DNA of 64,000 nucleotides from Tretioscincus oriximinensis (lineage: Eukaryota; Chordata; Lepidosauria; Squamata; Gymnophthalmidae). Positions 1 to 12,315 of the stretch are shown one piece after another. How positions within the stretch are numbered: position 1 is the stretch's first letter; each line of letters begins with the position of its first letter. The DNA is taken from contig JAJVDF010000124.1 of assembly GCA_022410635.1 (NCBI GenBank), forward strand, positions 399,360-463,359, written 5' to 3'. Under the pieces are notes generated by a model that searched no databases, was not told where the DNA came from, and worked only from the letters and a program-made list of their open reading frames with translations. Both the position numbers and the translations under genes were made by a program.

Positions 1-2942
1 CAAGAGATCAATGGTCACAGTTAAAAATACACTGTTAAAAATAAAGTATCAAACTCTTCACCATATTATCATTCATGCAGTAGGCAGTTATATGCTATCC
101 TTCAGTTTTATCAGAGAAAATGACTCATTCTGGGGTTCCTCTAGGCAGAGTTGCCTGTTGACTGCTATCCATTGGCATTTAACCCATAATCCTTTAGTTG
201 TAAACCAAGCCTGCTCTGGTCACTTCATGGTGATGATTGGATGGGCATATTTATATGGATATGAAGTGGTGCTGTGGATATTTGTTAGCAGAAAAGAAAC
301 AATATAGATAAATTTATGGAAGGACAGGTGTATCAAAGGCTATTGGGATGGAAAAGCAGGTAGTATTCCTGAAAAACCATTTGCAGAGGGTCAAGAACAG
401 GTGAGGGTTTTGCCTTCTTCTGTTTGAGATGTCCAGGAGCAATTGGTGGGCCAGTGTAGACTATGGTAGACCCCATTGGCTCACCCACATGCCAGTGCAG
501 ATTATGGCAGGCCCCATTCNGGACCTGTCATAATCTACACTAGCATGTGGATGGCAGACACCAATATCAAGAGTTGAGAACAGTTTTGCCTTTTTCTGCT
601 TGAGANGCCCAGATACAATTGGTGGGCCATTATGTGAGACAGAATACTGGACTAAATGGANTATGGACCAATTCACAGCAGGGCTCCTCTTATGTCCTTA
701 CATTCTTAATATTCATAAAGCTAAATTCATTTAAATTACAATAGCATTTTCCTCTGCATTTCATTCATTGGCTTTCTCTCCTTCTGCTCCATCTCTTTTA
801 TAAGTTTGGCCCAATATATAGTTTTATCTCTCCTTAAATTGTTCGTTTAAGCCCTCATCAGTGGTTCTTTAGTCTTTAAAGCTTTTGATATGCACTTTCT
901 ATTTCCTGTAAAAAGTCTGTTAAAAATTTGTAACTATCCAATATTTTATCACTTATAAAAAGAGTTAACTTGTTGGGTTCAATTAAATCTGTCAGTTTCA
1001 TAAGTCAGACTCTGCCAAGGAAGTTTGTTCTTTCCATCTCTGAACATAAGTGATTCTTGCTGTTATGATCATATTATGAAACATCACATTGATATTATAA
1101 TTTCTCACTTTTTAAGGGAATAAGTTAGTTTCAGTTGATNACTCTTCAAAAGTCTGATTGAGAGGGAGGGAGGGAGGGACTAAATTGACTAAAAAGCCAT
1201 CAGATTTAGTAAGGAGCTCTTGAAGCATTTTAGTGACTGATAATAATTAGGCAGCATGAGCTTTTGCAAACAAGTCTATTTCTTCCTATTTCTTTTAAAA
1301 ATATTTTTATGGTTTCTTTAACATAATATATGACATTACTACATTTAATACTAAATGTAGTAAAAATAATAATATACTATAAAACATATACAGAAATTTG
1401 CATACATAAAACNCAAAAAATAAATAAACAAATGACATAGCAAAAACCATATACTGCAGATCCAGCCTGCCAAGATCCCTCCTGCTTCCCCAAGTTAACT
1501 TTAATTTAGAATTGGAAGACTTGCATAATTTTACCATTAATAGTTGGTTCCCCCCGCCTGTCCCCCTTACTAGATTTTCTGGACCTAGACTAACAGCTAT
1601 TTTTTGGAAATCTAAAAAACGCTGTTTGTTACAAATAGGACTTTGTGTTTTCAGTTTTCAGAATACCCTGTTCTTGCAACTGAATATACCCAGGCACCCA
1701 GCCCAGGGATGCATCAGGCATCTTTGAAGCANGAATTATGTAGGAAATGCCTTTTTATTTCTATGTGCAGCTTCAAAGGAACCCANTTAATCTCGGCAAC
1801 ACCACTAGGTTTATCTCTGGGGATGAGCTCCAGATAATCTAAATCCACAACTGTGTCTGGATTTTTAAAAGTTAACAAAAATGCAGTTCCTGCTTTAAAA
1901 GTTTTGTCATCTTCTACTCTGAGCACTCTAGCATTCATCGTCTGTTCTTCTTTCTGTATGTTCTTCTAATCACACATATGTTTGGTATTATTAAGATTAT
2001 GTTTTATCTTCCTTATTTTGTGTTTCAAGTAAGGGTTCTTTGCGACTAACAAGAAAAAGGTAGACAGCATGNGTTTTCATAGACAAGGATGATTCAGAGG
2101 GTTATCTGAAGAAGTAAATGCCTACAGCAGTTCAGGCTACCTACCTTTTTCTCATGTCCCTAAGGCGCTATTCCTTTGAATTCTATCCATACTTCGTAAT
2201 TATCCTTCACCTTGTCATAAAGGTAGATTTCAAAGAAATAGCAGTGGTAGTCAGGGTACAGAAAATATAGCAAAGGCATCTCAAAGCATTTTAGAGACTA
2301 ACAAGGCATAGTCTTGTTATAAGGAAACAAAGTGCTGCACATATAGTGGAATGTATAGTTTCTCCACCCTACTTTCTCCCTTTTACCATCAGCAGAAAGT
2401 TAACCAAAGTATGGCTGTTTCTGTACTTACACTAAAGTAGATGCAAGCTGAAGGAGTTTTCCACACTTGGATAGTTTATTATAAAACAGATTCCCATACT
2501 AGCTACAGAAGTTGATGACAGAACTCCATCACCCAGGAACTAAAGTTCTTGGTCTCAGACGCCTAGAGGGACCCATTTTGGTAGTGTGCAAATAGGAAAG
2601 CCAAGCCTACATCTAGGTCAACTGATATCCTGGCCTAAGTAACCATTTTGGTTGCCTCAATTGGGTCACACTGTATCCACTGTGAACACAGCATGCTAGC
2701 AGGACTTCTATAAAGTATGGAAGAGTTAGTGCCTTGTTGAAAGTTAACCAGAGAACTACTAGGTGCTATGAAGGTTTGTACTCTGATCAGTGTGACACAC
2801 AATCAGCACTCTCGTCTTTTTCAGAATACAATTCTGTCCTGTCTCTTCTTTTTCTTCTCACATCCCTCTGTGTCTTCTCTTGTCCTCCATGTCACATGTT
2901 CCATACTGAACTTCTAGCTGACTTCCATGTATTCGTCCAAAG
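1..2942. other. Repeat-poor intronic sequence upstream of mu membrane exon
   Basis: Apart from the LINE tail at 350-715 and a fragment of the dispersed 'gagactaacaag' repeat near 2050, I recognise nothing in this A/T-rich stretch. By position it is the intron between mu CH4 and the membrane exon. A minus-strand open stretch at 1714-1938 is not recognised. Confidence 0.4.
350..715 (+). repeat. CR1-like LINE 3' end, rearranged
   Basis: The sequence runs from CATTTGCAGAGGGTCAAGAA through TGGTGGGCCA to a terminal TTATGTCCTTACATTC, the same 3' end seen many times in this window. An internal foldback-like segment (about 455-545) has been added. Confidence 0.55.
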
Positions 2943-3070
2943 CTTATGTAGATGACATCGTGGACACAGATGATGATGAAGAACTCCAAACCATTACATC
3001 GAACCTTTCCACTTTCATCATCCTCTTCCTCATGAGCCTCTTCTACAGTGCCACTGTTACTATTATCAAG
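2943..3070 (+). CDS. IGHM: IGHM membrane exon 1 (linker and transmembrane segment)
   Basis: This exon encodes the membrane anchor of the mu heavy chain, used in the B-cell receptor. Reading from the phase-1 acceptor after 2942, the peptide starts AYVDDIVDTDDDEELQ, an acidic extracellular linker. It continues into a hydrophobic segment containing STFIILFLMSLFYSATVT and ends IIK, directly at a GT donor (3071). The polar-residue-studded helix ending in YSxTVT is the hallmark of immunoglobulin membrane exons, and this version is closest to mu. An alternative acceptor after 2917 (phase 0) is open, but it does not match the phase-1 rule followed by all other exons here. The partner exon is the Val-Lys-stop exon at 6855. 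The CH4 exon it splices from lies before the window. Assignment to mu rather than another class rests on its position upstream of delta and on the sequence type. Confidence 0.88.
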
Positions 3071-3369
3071 GTAACATAAATGAAAAAGAAAAGGAAGGTA
3101 TTTCAATTAAAATGTCTTTTATTTTAGTGATTTAAATCCCACCCTTTACCATTGGTCTCCATAACTGGTTATCATACTCAGGGGTCCACATGCAATTTCA
3201 AGTGAGTTGGTGCAACATCACTTTTAATCTGCCCCACAAAGTCCCACATAAAGCGACCCATTCACTAAAAACATCCGTTGTTGCAGAATAATTAGCCATG
3301 GAGTTTGCGCGATNCAGCAATTAGCATTTTATAAAATCCAAGCAACATTCCAACATAAACTTGGAAAAT

Positions 3370-3935
3370 CTTAGAGAAATAGCTGTGTTAGTCTAACAGA
3401 AAGTCCAGCAAAGGAGCTAGCAGCACTTTGAGACTAACTTGAGAAAAGTGGGTGGCATAAGCTTTCGTAGACAGGTCTACTTCTTCAGATGCTGAGGGAC
3501 TAATGTCAGGGTCAGGTATTTATAGGAAATTGTGTATGGGAGAAGACAAAGCATTTGCAACTGTAGGGAGGGGTTGAATTGCAGGTTAGAAAAACAGGTA
3601 AATAGCAGGAACTAATCCTCTTATGTGAAAAAGTCCCTGGGGCAACAAAGGGCAATGTCTGGTAGAGAAACAATCAAATATTTAACAGGTTTCATAAAAA
3701 TGTATAGTTGGCCAGGAAACCATTGTCTCTGTTAAGTCCTTTGTTGATGGCCTGGAACTTGTGAATGTATTCAAGTTCTGCTGCTTCTCTTTCAAACCTT
3801 CCTTTGTAGTTTCTTTGTTCAAGNACTGCAGTCCTGAGGTCTGAGAGAGAATGTCCTGGAAGGTGGAAATGTTCAGCAACTGGTTTCTGTGTGTTTCCAT
3901 TTCGAATATCTGATTTGTGTCCATTTATTCTCTGG
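3370..3935. repeat. Dispersed 'gagactaac' repeat followed by an unclassified repeat
   Basis: Positions 3410-3500 match the foldback element at 52491-52637 (a stretch with GAGACTAAC, then GTCTACTTCTTCAGATG). Positions 3690-3910 look like an old degraded repeat with a broken minus-strand open frame of unknown origin. Confidence 0.4.
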
Positions 3936-4634
3936 GGTGAGAGTAAAAGTTAATTGGCTCTTAGCTCAACAAGAATGCTTGGGAATTGTAGGCAGGCTCA
4001 AGGAGAATGCTGGGGATTCTAGGAGGGCAATCGCAGTAATGTTTTATGGGGCTTCTCATGTGACAACATTGCTCAGTTATATATAAGAGAAGCAGCAGGG
4101 AAAGTAACGTGGCTGTAGGGGCAAATAGNAAATACGTTTTTAAATAAATAGCGAGGCAAACCCTATCATGAGGATGTGACCTTAATAAACTCAGGAATGG
4201 AAGCCCCTTGCATANAGGCAGAATTAAGGGTACATTCAAGCTAAAGTTCTCTTAAATGGCCATGATTTGGAAACATGTAATGCATAAACATTAGGGCAGA
4301 AAAACTATTAATCACATACTTTTCAAAAACACTGACTCTCTTCTTTTGCTTTGCTTTCTCATCTTTACCTGCTTGCTTGTACAGACCTGATTTCCCATGG
4401 TTCTTATTGGATGACTGCTTTACCGCTGTTCTTGCTTCTCATCGGGTACTTGCTTTTNCAGGGTCTTTATTGGGTGGCAGCTGCAAACTGGAATTCACTT
4501 AGGAACCTCCCACCCTATCTGACTTTAAATTTCTATAATCAGCTTTAATACATATTGTTTCTTTTGTCTGTCTGAACATATTGCCAGTGGACTTCCCAAG
4601 GACAGACTAGACGGACGGCAAGATGTATCACATA

Positions 4635-4890
4635 TTCTAGAGCATCTCAATATATTAGAACATCATGGAAAAATCCATTTATTTCAGTAATTTAGTTCAA
4701 AGAGTGAAACTCATATATACTGTAGATTAATTGCACACAGAGTGATCTATTTCAAGCATTTAATTCTTTNAATGTTGATGATTATGGCTTACAGATATTG
4801 AAAACCCCAAAAATCAGTTTCTCAGAAAATTGGAATATTCTCAGAAAATTCCATATTGTAGACTCACGATGTCACGCTCTAATCAAAAAA
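4635..4890. mobile_element. Non-autonomous DNA transposon copy (family A)
   Basis: The left end contains AGCATCTCAATATATTAGAA. It shares ATTTATTTCAGTA, AGTGAAACTC and TGCACACAGAGTG-type blocks with a second copy at 36593-36845. The inner segment carries repeated TCTCAGAAAATT motifs. It has no coding capacity. The match to Tc1-like elements common in fish and reptiles is from memory. Confidence 0.5.
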
Positions 4891-5109
4891 ATAAAGACTT
4901 GAAATAAGCTACTCTGTGTGTAACGGATGTATATAATATGTGAGTTTCNCTATGTGAATTGAATTACTGGAATCAATGGCCTTTTTCATGTTATTATTTA
5001 CTGAGATGCACAAGTCCACCTTCACATGTCCTATTTTCCTTTTTGTGTTTCCCTTGGCCTGCTTTTAAAGTGTTTCAGTCGGGTCTTGTGGTTAGAGTAG
5101 AAAGAAAGC

Positions 5110-5400
5110 CCAAAATATATAAAAAGAAGAAGAACTCGGTTTTTATACCCCACTTTTCTCAAGCAAAGGGACTCAAAGTGGCTTACAAGAGTATTTTTCA
5201 CCTGAAGGTTTACATTCTATCCTCCCCACCAGGCTGTGGTGGTTCCTTTTTATCTAGTTGCAGTTTGCTGCAATTTTGTGCAATTCTTGCTTTCCAAAAG
5301 TTGGGTTGGCTAGAGCTACAGGCTAGTAGAAGGTGCTCACCCCTCCTCAAGACTGACACAGGGCTTTGAAAACTGATCTCCCAGACGAGAGACCATCTCC
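5110..5400 (-). repeat. tRNA-derived SINE (type 2), antisense
   Basis: It reads GAAGAAGAACTCGGTTTTTA, then CTCAAAGTGGCTTACAAG, the 'cccaccaggctgtggtggttcc' block, and a tRNA-like head near CTCCCAGACGAGAGACC. Parallel copies are at 42825, 47510 and (sense) 28655. Confidence 0.6.
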
Positions 5401-6079
5401 TCAACCTGCTGTATATAAACTCAAAAACCCCAAAATTTAGGAACACATGTTCCTATTGCTCAAATGTAAAAAAATACCATATATAAACATAATAAATGCA
5501 TAGATTCTTAGTGTCAAAATCAAAACCTTGTCAAGGTCACCTTGATCTGGTCATGTTTTTTGGAGCTCCTTCAGTCCCTCTGGCTGCACAAGATGTTAGT
5601 TAGAAAGAGAAAAAGATTATGCAAGCCTCTCTGACTTCCTTTGAGNTGAGAAAAACAAGGTATAAAAACTAACTACTACTACTGCTACTCTTCTCATTCT
5701 TCTCCTTCTGGCAATTATTACTGTAAAAGAAGCTGACTTTACTTTTAATGTGCTATTCATGATTATTTGAGCTACGCAGATTATTTGATGATGGTTTCTA
5801 TGAGTTTATTGTATGTTCTTATGTGAGTTTTGCTGATCTTTCCACATTATCTCGGAATATCATGTGGACAACAAGCCTCTTAGACATCTTCATAATTGTC
5901 AACAAATATCTGAATGGCTGTCATAGTGCAGAAGTTCACATGCAAAAAAAAGGAAGAGCTAGAAACAACTTGGAATGGATTCTATGGTCAAATATTGGTG
6001 GTAGGGGGAATATCACAATAAGAGTGATCACTGAGTGGAAAAGGTTTCCACAGAAGGTGATGAATTATCCTTTAGTGGA

Positions 6080-6535
6080 AGTCATAAGAACAAAAGAGCC
6101 ATACTGGATGAGGCAACAGCCCATCTAGTCCAGCCTTCTGTCTCACACAGAGGCCCACCAGATGCACCTGGGCAGTCTGAACAGAGGAAAGCAAAATATG
6201 CTCCTGTTCATGACTCCCTGCAAATGGTACTTTAGGAGTCCTGCCTGTTGCTCCATCCTGGAGACAACATCCAGACAGTCACCCATTTATACCCTTCGTA
6301 TCCATAAACCTGTTTAGTCCTGTCTTGAAACTATCCAAAGTGTTAGCTACCACTACCTCTTCAGGAAGTAAATTCCACAGGCTGATGACCCTCTGGGTGA
6401 AAAACTACTTTCCATTGTATGTTCAGACAGATGCTGGAGAGCCATTTTCTGGGATGTTTTAGTAAACCCTGCAATGAGCTGTAGGTTGTGCCCAATGACC
6501 TGAAGCTCCCTTTCAACTCTATGAGTCTATGAGTA
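6080..6535 (-). repeat. CR1-like LINE 3' end, antisense
   Basis: It opens with CATAAGAACAAAAGAGCCAT and carries CTAGTCCAGCCTTCTGTCTC, the 'gcacctgggcagtctgaacagaggaaag' block, and the reversed RT C-terminus up to about 6430. It lies in the mu membrane intron. Confidence 0.6.
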
Positions 6536-6854
6536 GCATAAGGGCCAGTCTAGAAAAGACCTAAGAAGTATTTTTAGTTCTCTATTCCACTTGTTCTTCA
6601 ACTTTAAGCTAGCAGGTAGTGTTCTTTTTTTATATTCTGTAAACTTTGCTTTACTTTCCAGATGTCTACCACTGTGAGAGCCACATTTCAAGGGCCAAAC
6701 CCTTTTGTTACTGAAAGTTGTGACTGAATCAGGAGGACATCTGATGGTGTCCCTTTAGATATTTAGAACAGAATGATAAACAAGTTCCAAGTATAAATAG
6801 GCTGTTTGATATACTTCCTAAATATCTACATTAATTCTTATTTTCCATTTCCAG

Positions 6855-6863
6855 GTGAAATAA
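6855..6863 (+). CDS. IGHM: IGHM membrane exon 2 (Val-Lys-stop)
   Basis: After a pyrimidine-rich tract and CAG the sequence reads GTG AAA TAA, giving Val-Lys-stop. This is the short cytoplasmic tail of membrane IgM in jawed vertebrates. The preceding membrane exon ends on a complete codon, so phase-0 joining gives ...IIK-VK. The exon is only nine coding bases, and its intron (3.8 kb) is filled with repeats. Everything after TAA up to the poly(A) signal at 7221 would be 3' UTR. Confidence 0.82.
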   Translation: MK

Positions 6864-7220
6864 AAACTTCAAAGTCCTTCTCAGAATAACCACGGCTTTC
6901 CTCAAAGATTTCATACTCTCTTTTTTTCACTACCAACAGAATTAAGAAATTTGCTCTATGAGGGAAAAAGTGATGTGTTACATTCCGCTTTTCTTAAGTC
7001 ACTGTAATTCTGCTTCATTGTTACATATCCATTTTTTTTTTTTAAATGTGCTAATCGTGTTTTTATTTCTGCTGTAGTTATCTTCATCCTCTAAAGCCTT
7101 AAAATGAATGCTGCACTTTTAACTTTGACCACGTTAGACTAAGAAATGTTGCACAATGTATATCCACTGGGATCGTTTGTCTCTTTTTGTATGTATGTGA
7201 AGATTGTTATTTTATATTAC

Positions 7221-7226
7221 AATAAA
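7221..7226 (+). terminator. Poly(A) signal of membrane IGHM transcript
   Basis: AATAAA lies about 360 bases after the mu Val-Lys-stop, within A/T-rich sequence with T-rich DNA following. It is the first canonical signal after that stop and a natural end for the mu-membrane mRNA. Transcripts that read past it would reach delta, 4.3 kb downstream. Confidence 0.6.
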
Positions 7227-8125
7227 GTATATATTCTTGATTAACCTGTAAATGTCCCTGGGAATTTTTATTGGCCTTTTTGGTCTCAAAATTGCATCTT
7301 CAACGAAGTTCAAGAATAAGTGTGGTGTATAAGTGCGCATGCATGTGCATGTCCTATGCTGAAATAGAATTGCATACCCACAGATAACCCAACCAATTTT
7401 CCATGAAGGACAGGAAGGAACTTTCACTGTAATCAAAAGATGTTTTAGCACTTTGAGTGTATTAGGATGTGTCTTGATATCAGTTTCCTAACTTCTCCTT
7501 GGCACAATGTTCCATCAATTTCTCTCTTCAGCTATATGTGTTAATGGAGGTTTCACTAAGCTTCGCCATGCATCCGGAAGAGATCTGCAACAGGAGAGGA
7601 GTCGCCTATTGTAGATCTTTTCAGTTTGAAAAGTGAAATCCCTGCGTTGTAAGCTATCTGCAGCCCTGTCATCTGTCCCTGCCCTTGTGAGGAGACAAGC
7701 AGCACAAGAAGACGCTGGCCAACAGGCTTGCAGGATTGTAGCTGCCTGGGCATGCGCAGCTCAGTCTTCTGTCTTCTTCTCAGCAGCTTCATTCAAGCTC
7801 CATGCAGCTCCAGATAAAGGTATGTCCCCTCTTTTTCCCAGTGAAATCCGCAATTGCTTATAGACCGCGGATTTCACTCGCTTCCCTCCTCCATGTGGAC
7901 ACAGCCTTAGCAAGTCCTATTTGCTGAAGTTTTCAGTTACAGTAAGGCAGGTTTAAGTATGGTGGTGTGTGTGTAGTGGACTAGCCCTCAGCCTAGCCAG
8001 AACTATTAATCCAAGATTTTGAAATTTCAGTTTGAATTTCACATGGTTTTTCTGCATTTACCTGATAATACCAAATACTTGTGATCCAAATATCTGCATG
8101 GGAGTATTGGCATTTAGATCAGATC

Positions 8126-8395
8126 TAGAGAGCCAATCTGATTTGGTGGGTAGAGTGCTAGACTCTTATCTGGTAAGCTCCCGGTTTGATTCTTCACTCC
8201 TCCATGAACCCAGCTGGGCAACCTTAGGCTGGTCACAGTTCTTGGAGCTCTCTCAGCACCACCTACTTCGCAAGGTGTCTGTTGTGAAAAGAAGAACAGA
8301 AAGTTATGTAAGGTGCTTTGATTCCCTTTGGGTTGAGAAAGACAGAGTACAAAAAAGATCAACTCTTCTTCCTCCTCTTCTTCATCTGTACTAAG
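8126..8395 (+). repeat. Sauria-type tRNA SINE
   Basis: The tRNA-like head (GGTGGGTAGAGTGCTAGAC, CCCGGTTTGATTC) is followed by the 'cagctgggcaaccttaggctggtcacag' body. The 3' end has GTGCTTTGATTCCCTTTGGG and a TTC-rich tail. The family is known from squamates. It lies between mu and delta. Confidence 0.65.
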
Positions 8396-8659
8396 GCCCT
8401 AGTAACGGTGTTGTGCATTATTGGATCTGAGTGGAACATGGTTATGTCCCCATTACTGTCCATTGGTACAGTTCTTACGCTGGCAACCCCACTAAATGAA
8501 GATACAACCTGATACAGCTGTTGCAAAAGAAGTAAATTCAGAATTACTAACATGGGCTAGGAAAATAAGTATAGAAAGCCTCTAGATTCCATCCTTTAGT
8601 CCATAAAACAAAGACACTTAGAATATATTTCTATAACTTTACCAAACTGAAGCACCCCT

Positions 8660-8990
8660 AATAAGGCCCGAATGACACAGACATGAGGCACAAATGGCAC
8701 AGACGCCAAGAGACAGTTTTCCATGCAAGAGAGCCATTCTTGAAATCCTGTGTTGGCCATGGAAAGGGGTAAGTGCCCCCTATTGGCCTCAGCTTCAGCC
8801 AACTCAGCTGATTGAAAAAAGTAGATTTGCAATCTAAATTTCAAGTAGATTACTNAGTACCACCATTAATCTGGTATGAAAGATAGAATAGATGAAAGCC
8901 TTCGGGTGAAAATGTAAGCCACTCTGAATCCCTTCGGGTGAGAAGGTTGAGGTATAAAAAACAGATTCTTCTTCTAATGCACTAAGGTAT
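8660..8990 (+). repeat. SINE type 2, sense, degraded
   Basis: It matches the copy at 12003-12315 in the 'cctgtgttggccatgg', 'attggcctcagcttcagccaactcagct' and 'gtaagccactctgaatccc' blocks and ends with TTCTTCTTCT. Confidence 0.5.
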
Positions 8991-11303
8991 TCTACAACCT
9001 GTGATTGTTAGGCCCTTCCTGCAAAAAGAAAAGAAACAAGCATGAAAAACATCCTTGCTTGCTCTATTATGCCATGTTCCAATAGTTCTTTGAAGCTGAG
9101 TGTTCAGAAAACCATCTTTTTAGGATCTGGTCTTTAGAAGTCAAATAACACTATTCTGTCTATCAACGGGTTGTGCTGTTCACAAACTGTTCGCTTTGCT
9201 TGAATTAGTGGCATAATGTGCAACCCAGCTTATTTTATTATGAAATAATTTATTTAAGGAGAAATACTGGAAGCCCATCAATGATGACTAGGGTACTTTT
9301 TGCAATTTTCTTCTGGGTATGATCACTGGCAAGCGTTCCCATCTGTTGGCTATGGGAATGTTTCTCATCTCTCACATTTCCCCAAACTGAAGTACTCCTG
9401 CTCCTAGCTCAGGAACAGGAAATGTGATGGTTGTATTCTATCGTACATATCTGGCTATCTGCTCCCACCATGATTAGGTGAAAACATATGACATTTTTTC
9501 ACCTAATCGTGGCAAACTGGGAGGAGGCCAGTGGGGATATAGGACACAGAAGAGCCTAGAATACAACTGTTGCACTTCCAACATGGATGTTTCCAGAGTA
9601 CAGGAGTGATTGTTTAAAAGAAATCAACTCAAGGTAAGTTTATGGTAAGTTAAAGTTTGATTTTTGGATTATCGGCAGAGATTAGCAGTGCAGAAATGCT
9701 GTTCTTATTAACTACTTGGACTATTTCCCAATACGTGTGCAAAATAGACCTTAACTCCAGTGAACGTGGCCAGAAATAGAGGCNGATGCTTCGGGTTGCA
9801 CTCATCCATGTTGGCTACCACTGGTATCCATAAAGAATTAGTTTGACTCTAAGTTTTCAGATTATTATTATTATTATTATTTAGTACTTTTATCCAGCCC
9901 TTCACCCTAAGGTCGCAGGGCGGCTTACAACATTAAAATAACGCCAGTCATCTGCCTCCTCTTTAGCAGTGGTACCCAAACGTTCTGAAAGTGAGGGTTG
10001 AGACTCTTGTTTGTGATCCTTCAGTATTGTACTTAACCCTGTTCAAAAAATAAATTCCCTAAAGCCTAACACAACAATAATTTTAAAGTTCATCCCCATT
10101 CATGATATTTAGCAAGTTGGAAGCTTCATCTCCTTCAGTCCACCCCAAGAGGTCGTGCATGTTCAGCAATCCACTTGCTAAAAAGGTCCATTGTCACAGA
10201 ATTTTTAGCCACCACAGTTTGTGCCATTCAGCATCGGGCATTTCTATAATGCGGGAGGGGGGGGGGACCTTCGTGGAGACATTCAGCAATCTCACAAGAC
10301 TTTGAGGTGCCATGTAAAAGTGTCTCACAACTCACAGAGAATGCTGGGAATTGTAGAAAGGCAAGAGCAGCCCCTTAAGATAAAAGGCCCAGCTCCACCT
10401 TCTGCCACTGTAACAGAAGCAGCCACACTGCAGCNTGCCCTGTCGCTTTCTGCAGCCTGCCTTGGCTTATGTGGCTGGAGTTAGTTTAGTAGCTGCTTGG
10501 TAAGAGGAGCTGCTGCTGGTGGAGGTGGGTGGGAGGCAGCAATGTGGTGTACAATGGTGTGTTGGATGCCAAGCACAGCTGTGCCTTCTGCGCTTCTTTG
10601 CCCAGGGATCAGCAATCAGCCAGGCTTCAACATTAGTCATGGAATAAATGAGTTACTCTGGTATTGCTGCCTGTCACNTGCATGAAGTTTGTCTATCTTT
10701 GCTATGAAAACTCCATGAATTCTATATTGTGACTGGCTGATCTGTATCTCTCTTCAAATCGGCTGCTGACTTCCTTTGTTTCCAATCAGATGAATTCAAA
10801 GGAAAAACCTCACTTTAAACATGCCCAAGTTTTGGCAGGCTGCTATGTTTTTTCCATTCACCAGTACTGCTTTTTCCTGTGTAAATTCAACCATGNTTAA
10901 GCAGCTAATCTACATCCGGTGGTTTCCACAGTTGCTGAAGGGCAGCCAAAGGATCACTAGGCATGATCAGAGGTCTTGAAAGCTACCTCAGGCAATGTCC
11001 AAATGATGCCATCAAAGCCTGGACAGTGCGCTATGGAAGCTGCATAAAAGTTCTGTCAGGAAAAATGTGATGACAGACAATTCTAGTGCTACCATTGCTG
11101 AATCTCCACTTGTGGCAAATCCCACATAATTATGCTATTATAATCACATCTGGACACACTCAACATTTTATAATGACACTTGGATGATATGAACAAAAAG
11201 GAAAGATGCTTCTCGATACCATAGTGTGATGGGACGATAAAATTTAGGTTTGTGGGTGAATAAAGCTTGTAAGCTTGTGAGAAAAGTGGAGTTTAAAAAC
11301 CCA
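8991..11303. other. Mu-delta intergenic DNA, nothing recognised
   Basis: There is no gene, no AGCT-rich tandem repeat and no switch-like sequence. A short ATT run with a degraded repeat piece is at about 9860-9950. The G run at 10254-10266 is simple sequence. Confidence 0.4.
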
Positions 11304-11377
11304 TTTCTTCATCTTCTTCATCCTCTTCCTCCTCTTCTTCCTCTTCCTCTTCCTTCTCCTCCTCCTTCTTCTTCTCT
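11304..11377 (+). repeat. TTC/TCC-rich simple repeat
   Basis: Imperfect TTC/CTCC tract 176 bases before the Cdelta1 exon; probably the tail of a lost SINE copy. Confidence 0.7.
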
Positions 11378-11553
11378 GAACAACAGAATAACATAACGGT
11401 ACTGTCCTGAAGGAACAAAGAGAAAACNTTTTCAGTATCATTGGCCAAAGGCTTCAAAACTAATCTGATCTCTTTATCATTACAGCGATGGTACGTAATG
11501 ACTTTTCATGTCTTCACCCTATAAATTCACACCTTCTTTCTCCTTTTTTACAG

Positions 11554-11847
11554 GAAATAACACTTCACTCCCCCCAGTTTCAGTTTTCCCTTTGCTACCA
11601 TGCTGCAAATCCATTGATACAAGTGCCACCAAAATTACAATCGCTTGCCTGGTGACTGGGCACATTAAAAATTTACAAATCACTTGGTTTGTTGAGGCTA
11701 ACACCGTGAAACCCATCGAGTTGAAAGGAGAACGATTCTTGAGCACTCATACCGAAATGGATCTTTCAGAGTCTGGACAGAAATGTAACTGTACAGTGAA
11801 GACTAGCCAGAAAGAAATGGGAGCCGTCCTGGACACCGGGCACAAGC
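11554..11847 (+). CDS. IGHD: IgD constant domain 1 (Cdelta1)
   Basis: This is a 98-residue Ig C1-type domain, the first delta exon and the one that would join the VDJ exon. It begins GNNTSLPPVSVFPLLPCC, with the VFPLLPC motif typical of CH1 domains. The adjacent cysteines at residues 17-18 are candidates for the light-chain disulfide. The core is Cys32 (IACLVTG), Trp45 (ITWF) and Cys80 (NCTV), with an extra Cys78 beside it. The Trp usually found a few residues before the second core cysteine is missing (the segment reads DLSESGQKC). N-glycosylation sequons are visible at NNT and NCT. The acceptor is TTTTTTACAG and the donor GTAAGT. It lies 4.3 kb downstream of the mu poly(A) signal. Confidence 0.88.
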
Positions 11848-12002
11848 GTAAGTCAAGAGAAAGGGATGAAGGAAAGACCATTTCATGAGCCTACAAAATC
11901 TGCAAAGTTTAACTTTGTAATCAACCAAAAATTACAGGATAGCTTTGCTTGCATTGGATTAAAGCAGTTTCTGCACAGTGTAGACTACCCCATGCACAAA
12001 CG

Positions 12003-12315
12003 GCGCAGTTGCTAAAGAGTCGGTCTTTCAACTGAGAGATCCGGTTTTCAGGCCCTGTGTTGGACATGGTAGAGCGCCCTTTATTGGCCTTCAGGTCTAG
12101 CCAACTCAGCTATTTGAAATATAATAGATTTGCAATGTATATTACAATTTACATGTCCATGAGAAAAATGAGAACCAGTATTAACCTCGTAGGGAGAACA
12201 TACAATGGATGTAAGCCTTCAGGTAAAAATTAATATTGTAAGCCTCTCTGAATCCCTTTGGGTGAGGAATTCCAAATTCTTCTGCTTCTACTTCTGCTTC
12301 TTCTGCTGCTGCTTC
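12003..12315 (+). repeat. SINE type 2, sense
   Basis: The head has GCGCAGTTGCTAAAGAGTC and GGTTTTCAGGCCCTGTG. The end has CCTCTCTGAATCCCTTTGGG then CTTCTGCTTC. It lies in the Cdelta1-Cdelta2 intron. Confidence 0.55.

Noticed and set aside
1714..1938. Minus-strand open stretch of 74 codons with a protein-like composition (KTFKAGTAFLLTFKNPDTVV)
   Set aside because: I recognise no family, there are two ambiguous bases, and no splice or promoter context was seen. It may be a transposon remnant.
3682..3924. Minus-strand 80-codon frame (FQDILSQTSGLQ ... FTSSRPSTKDL)
   Set aside because: It is flanked by dispersed repeats and looks like part of an old interspersed element, not a gene.
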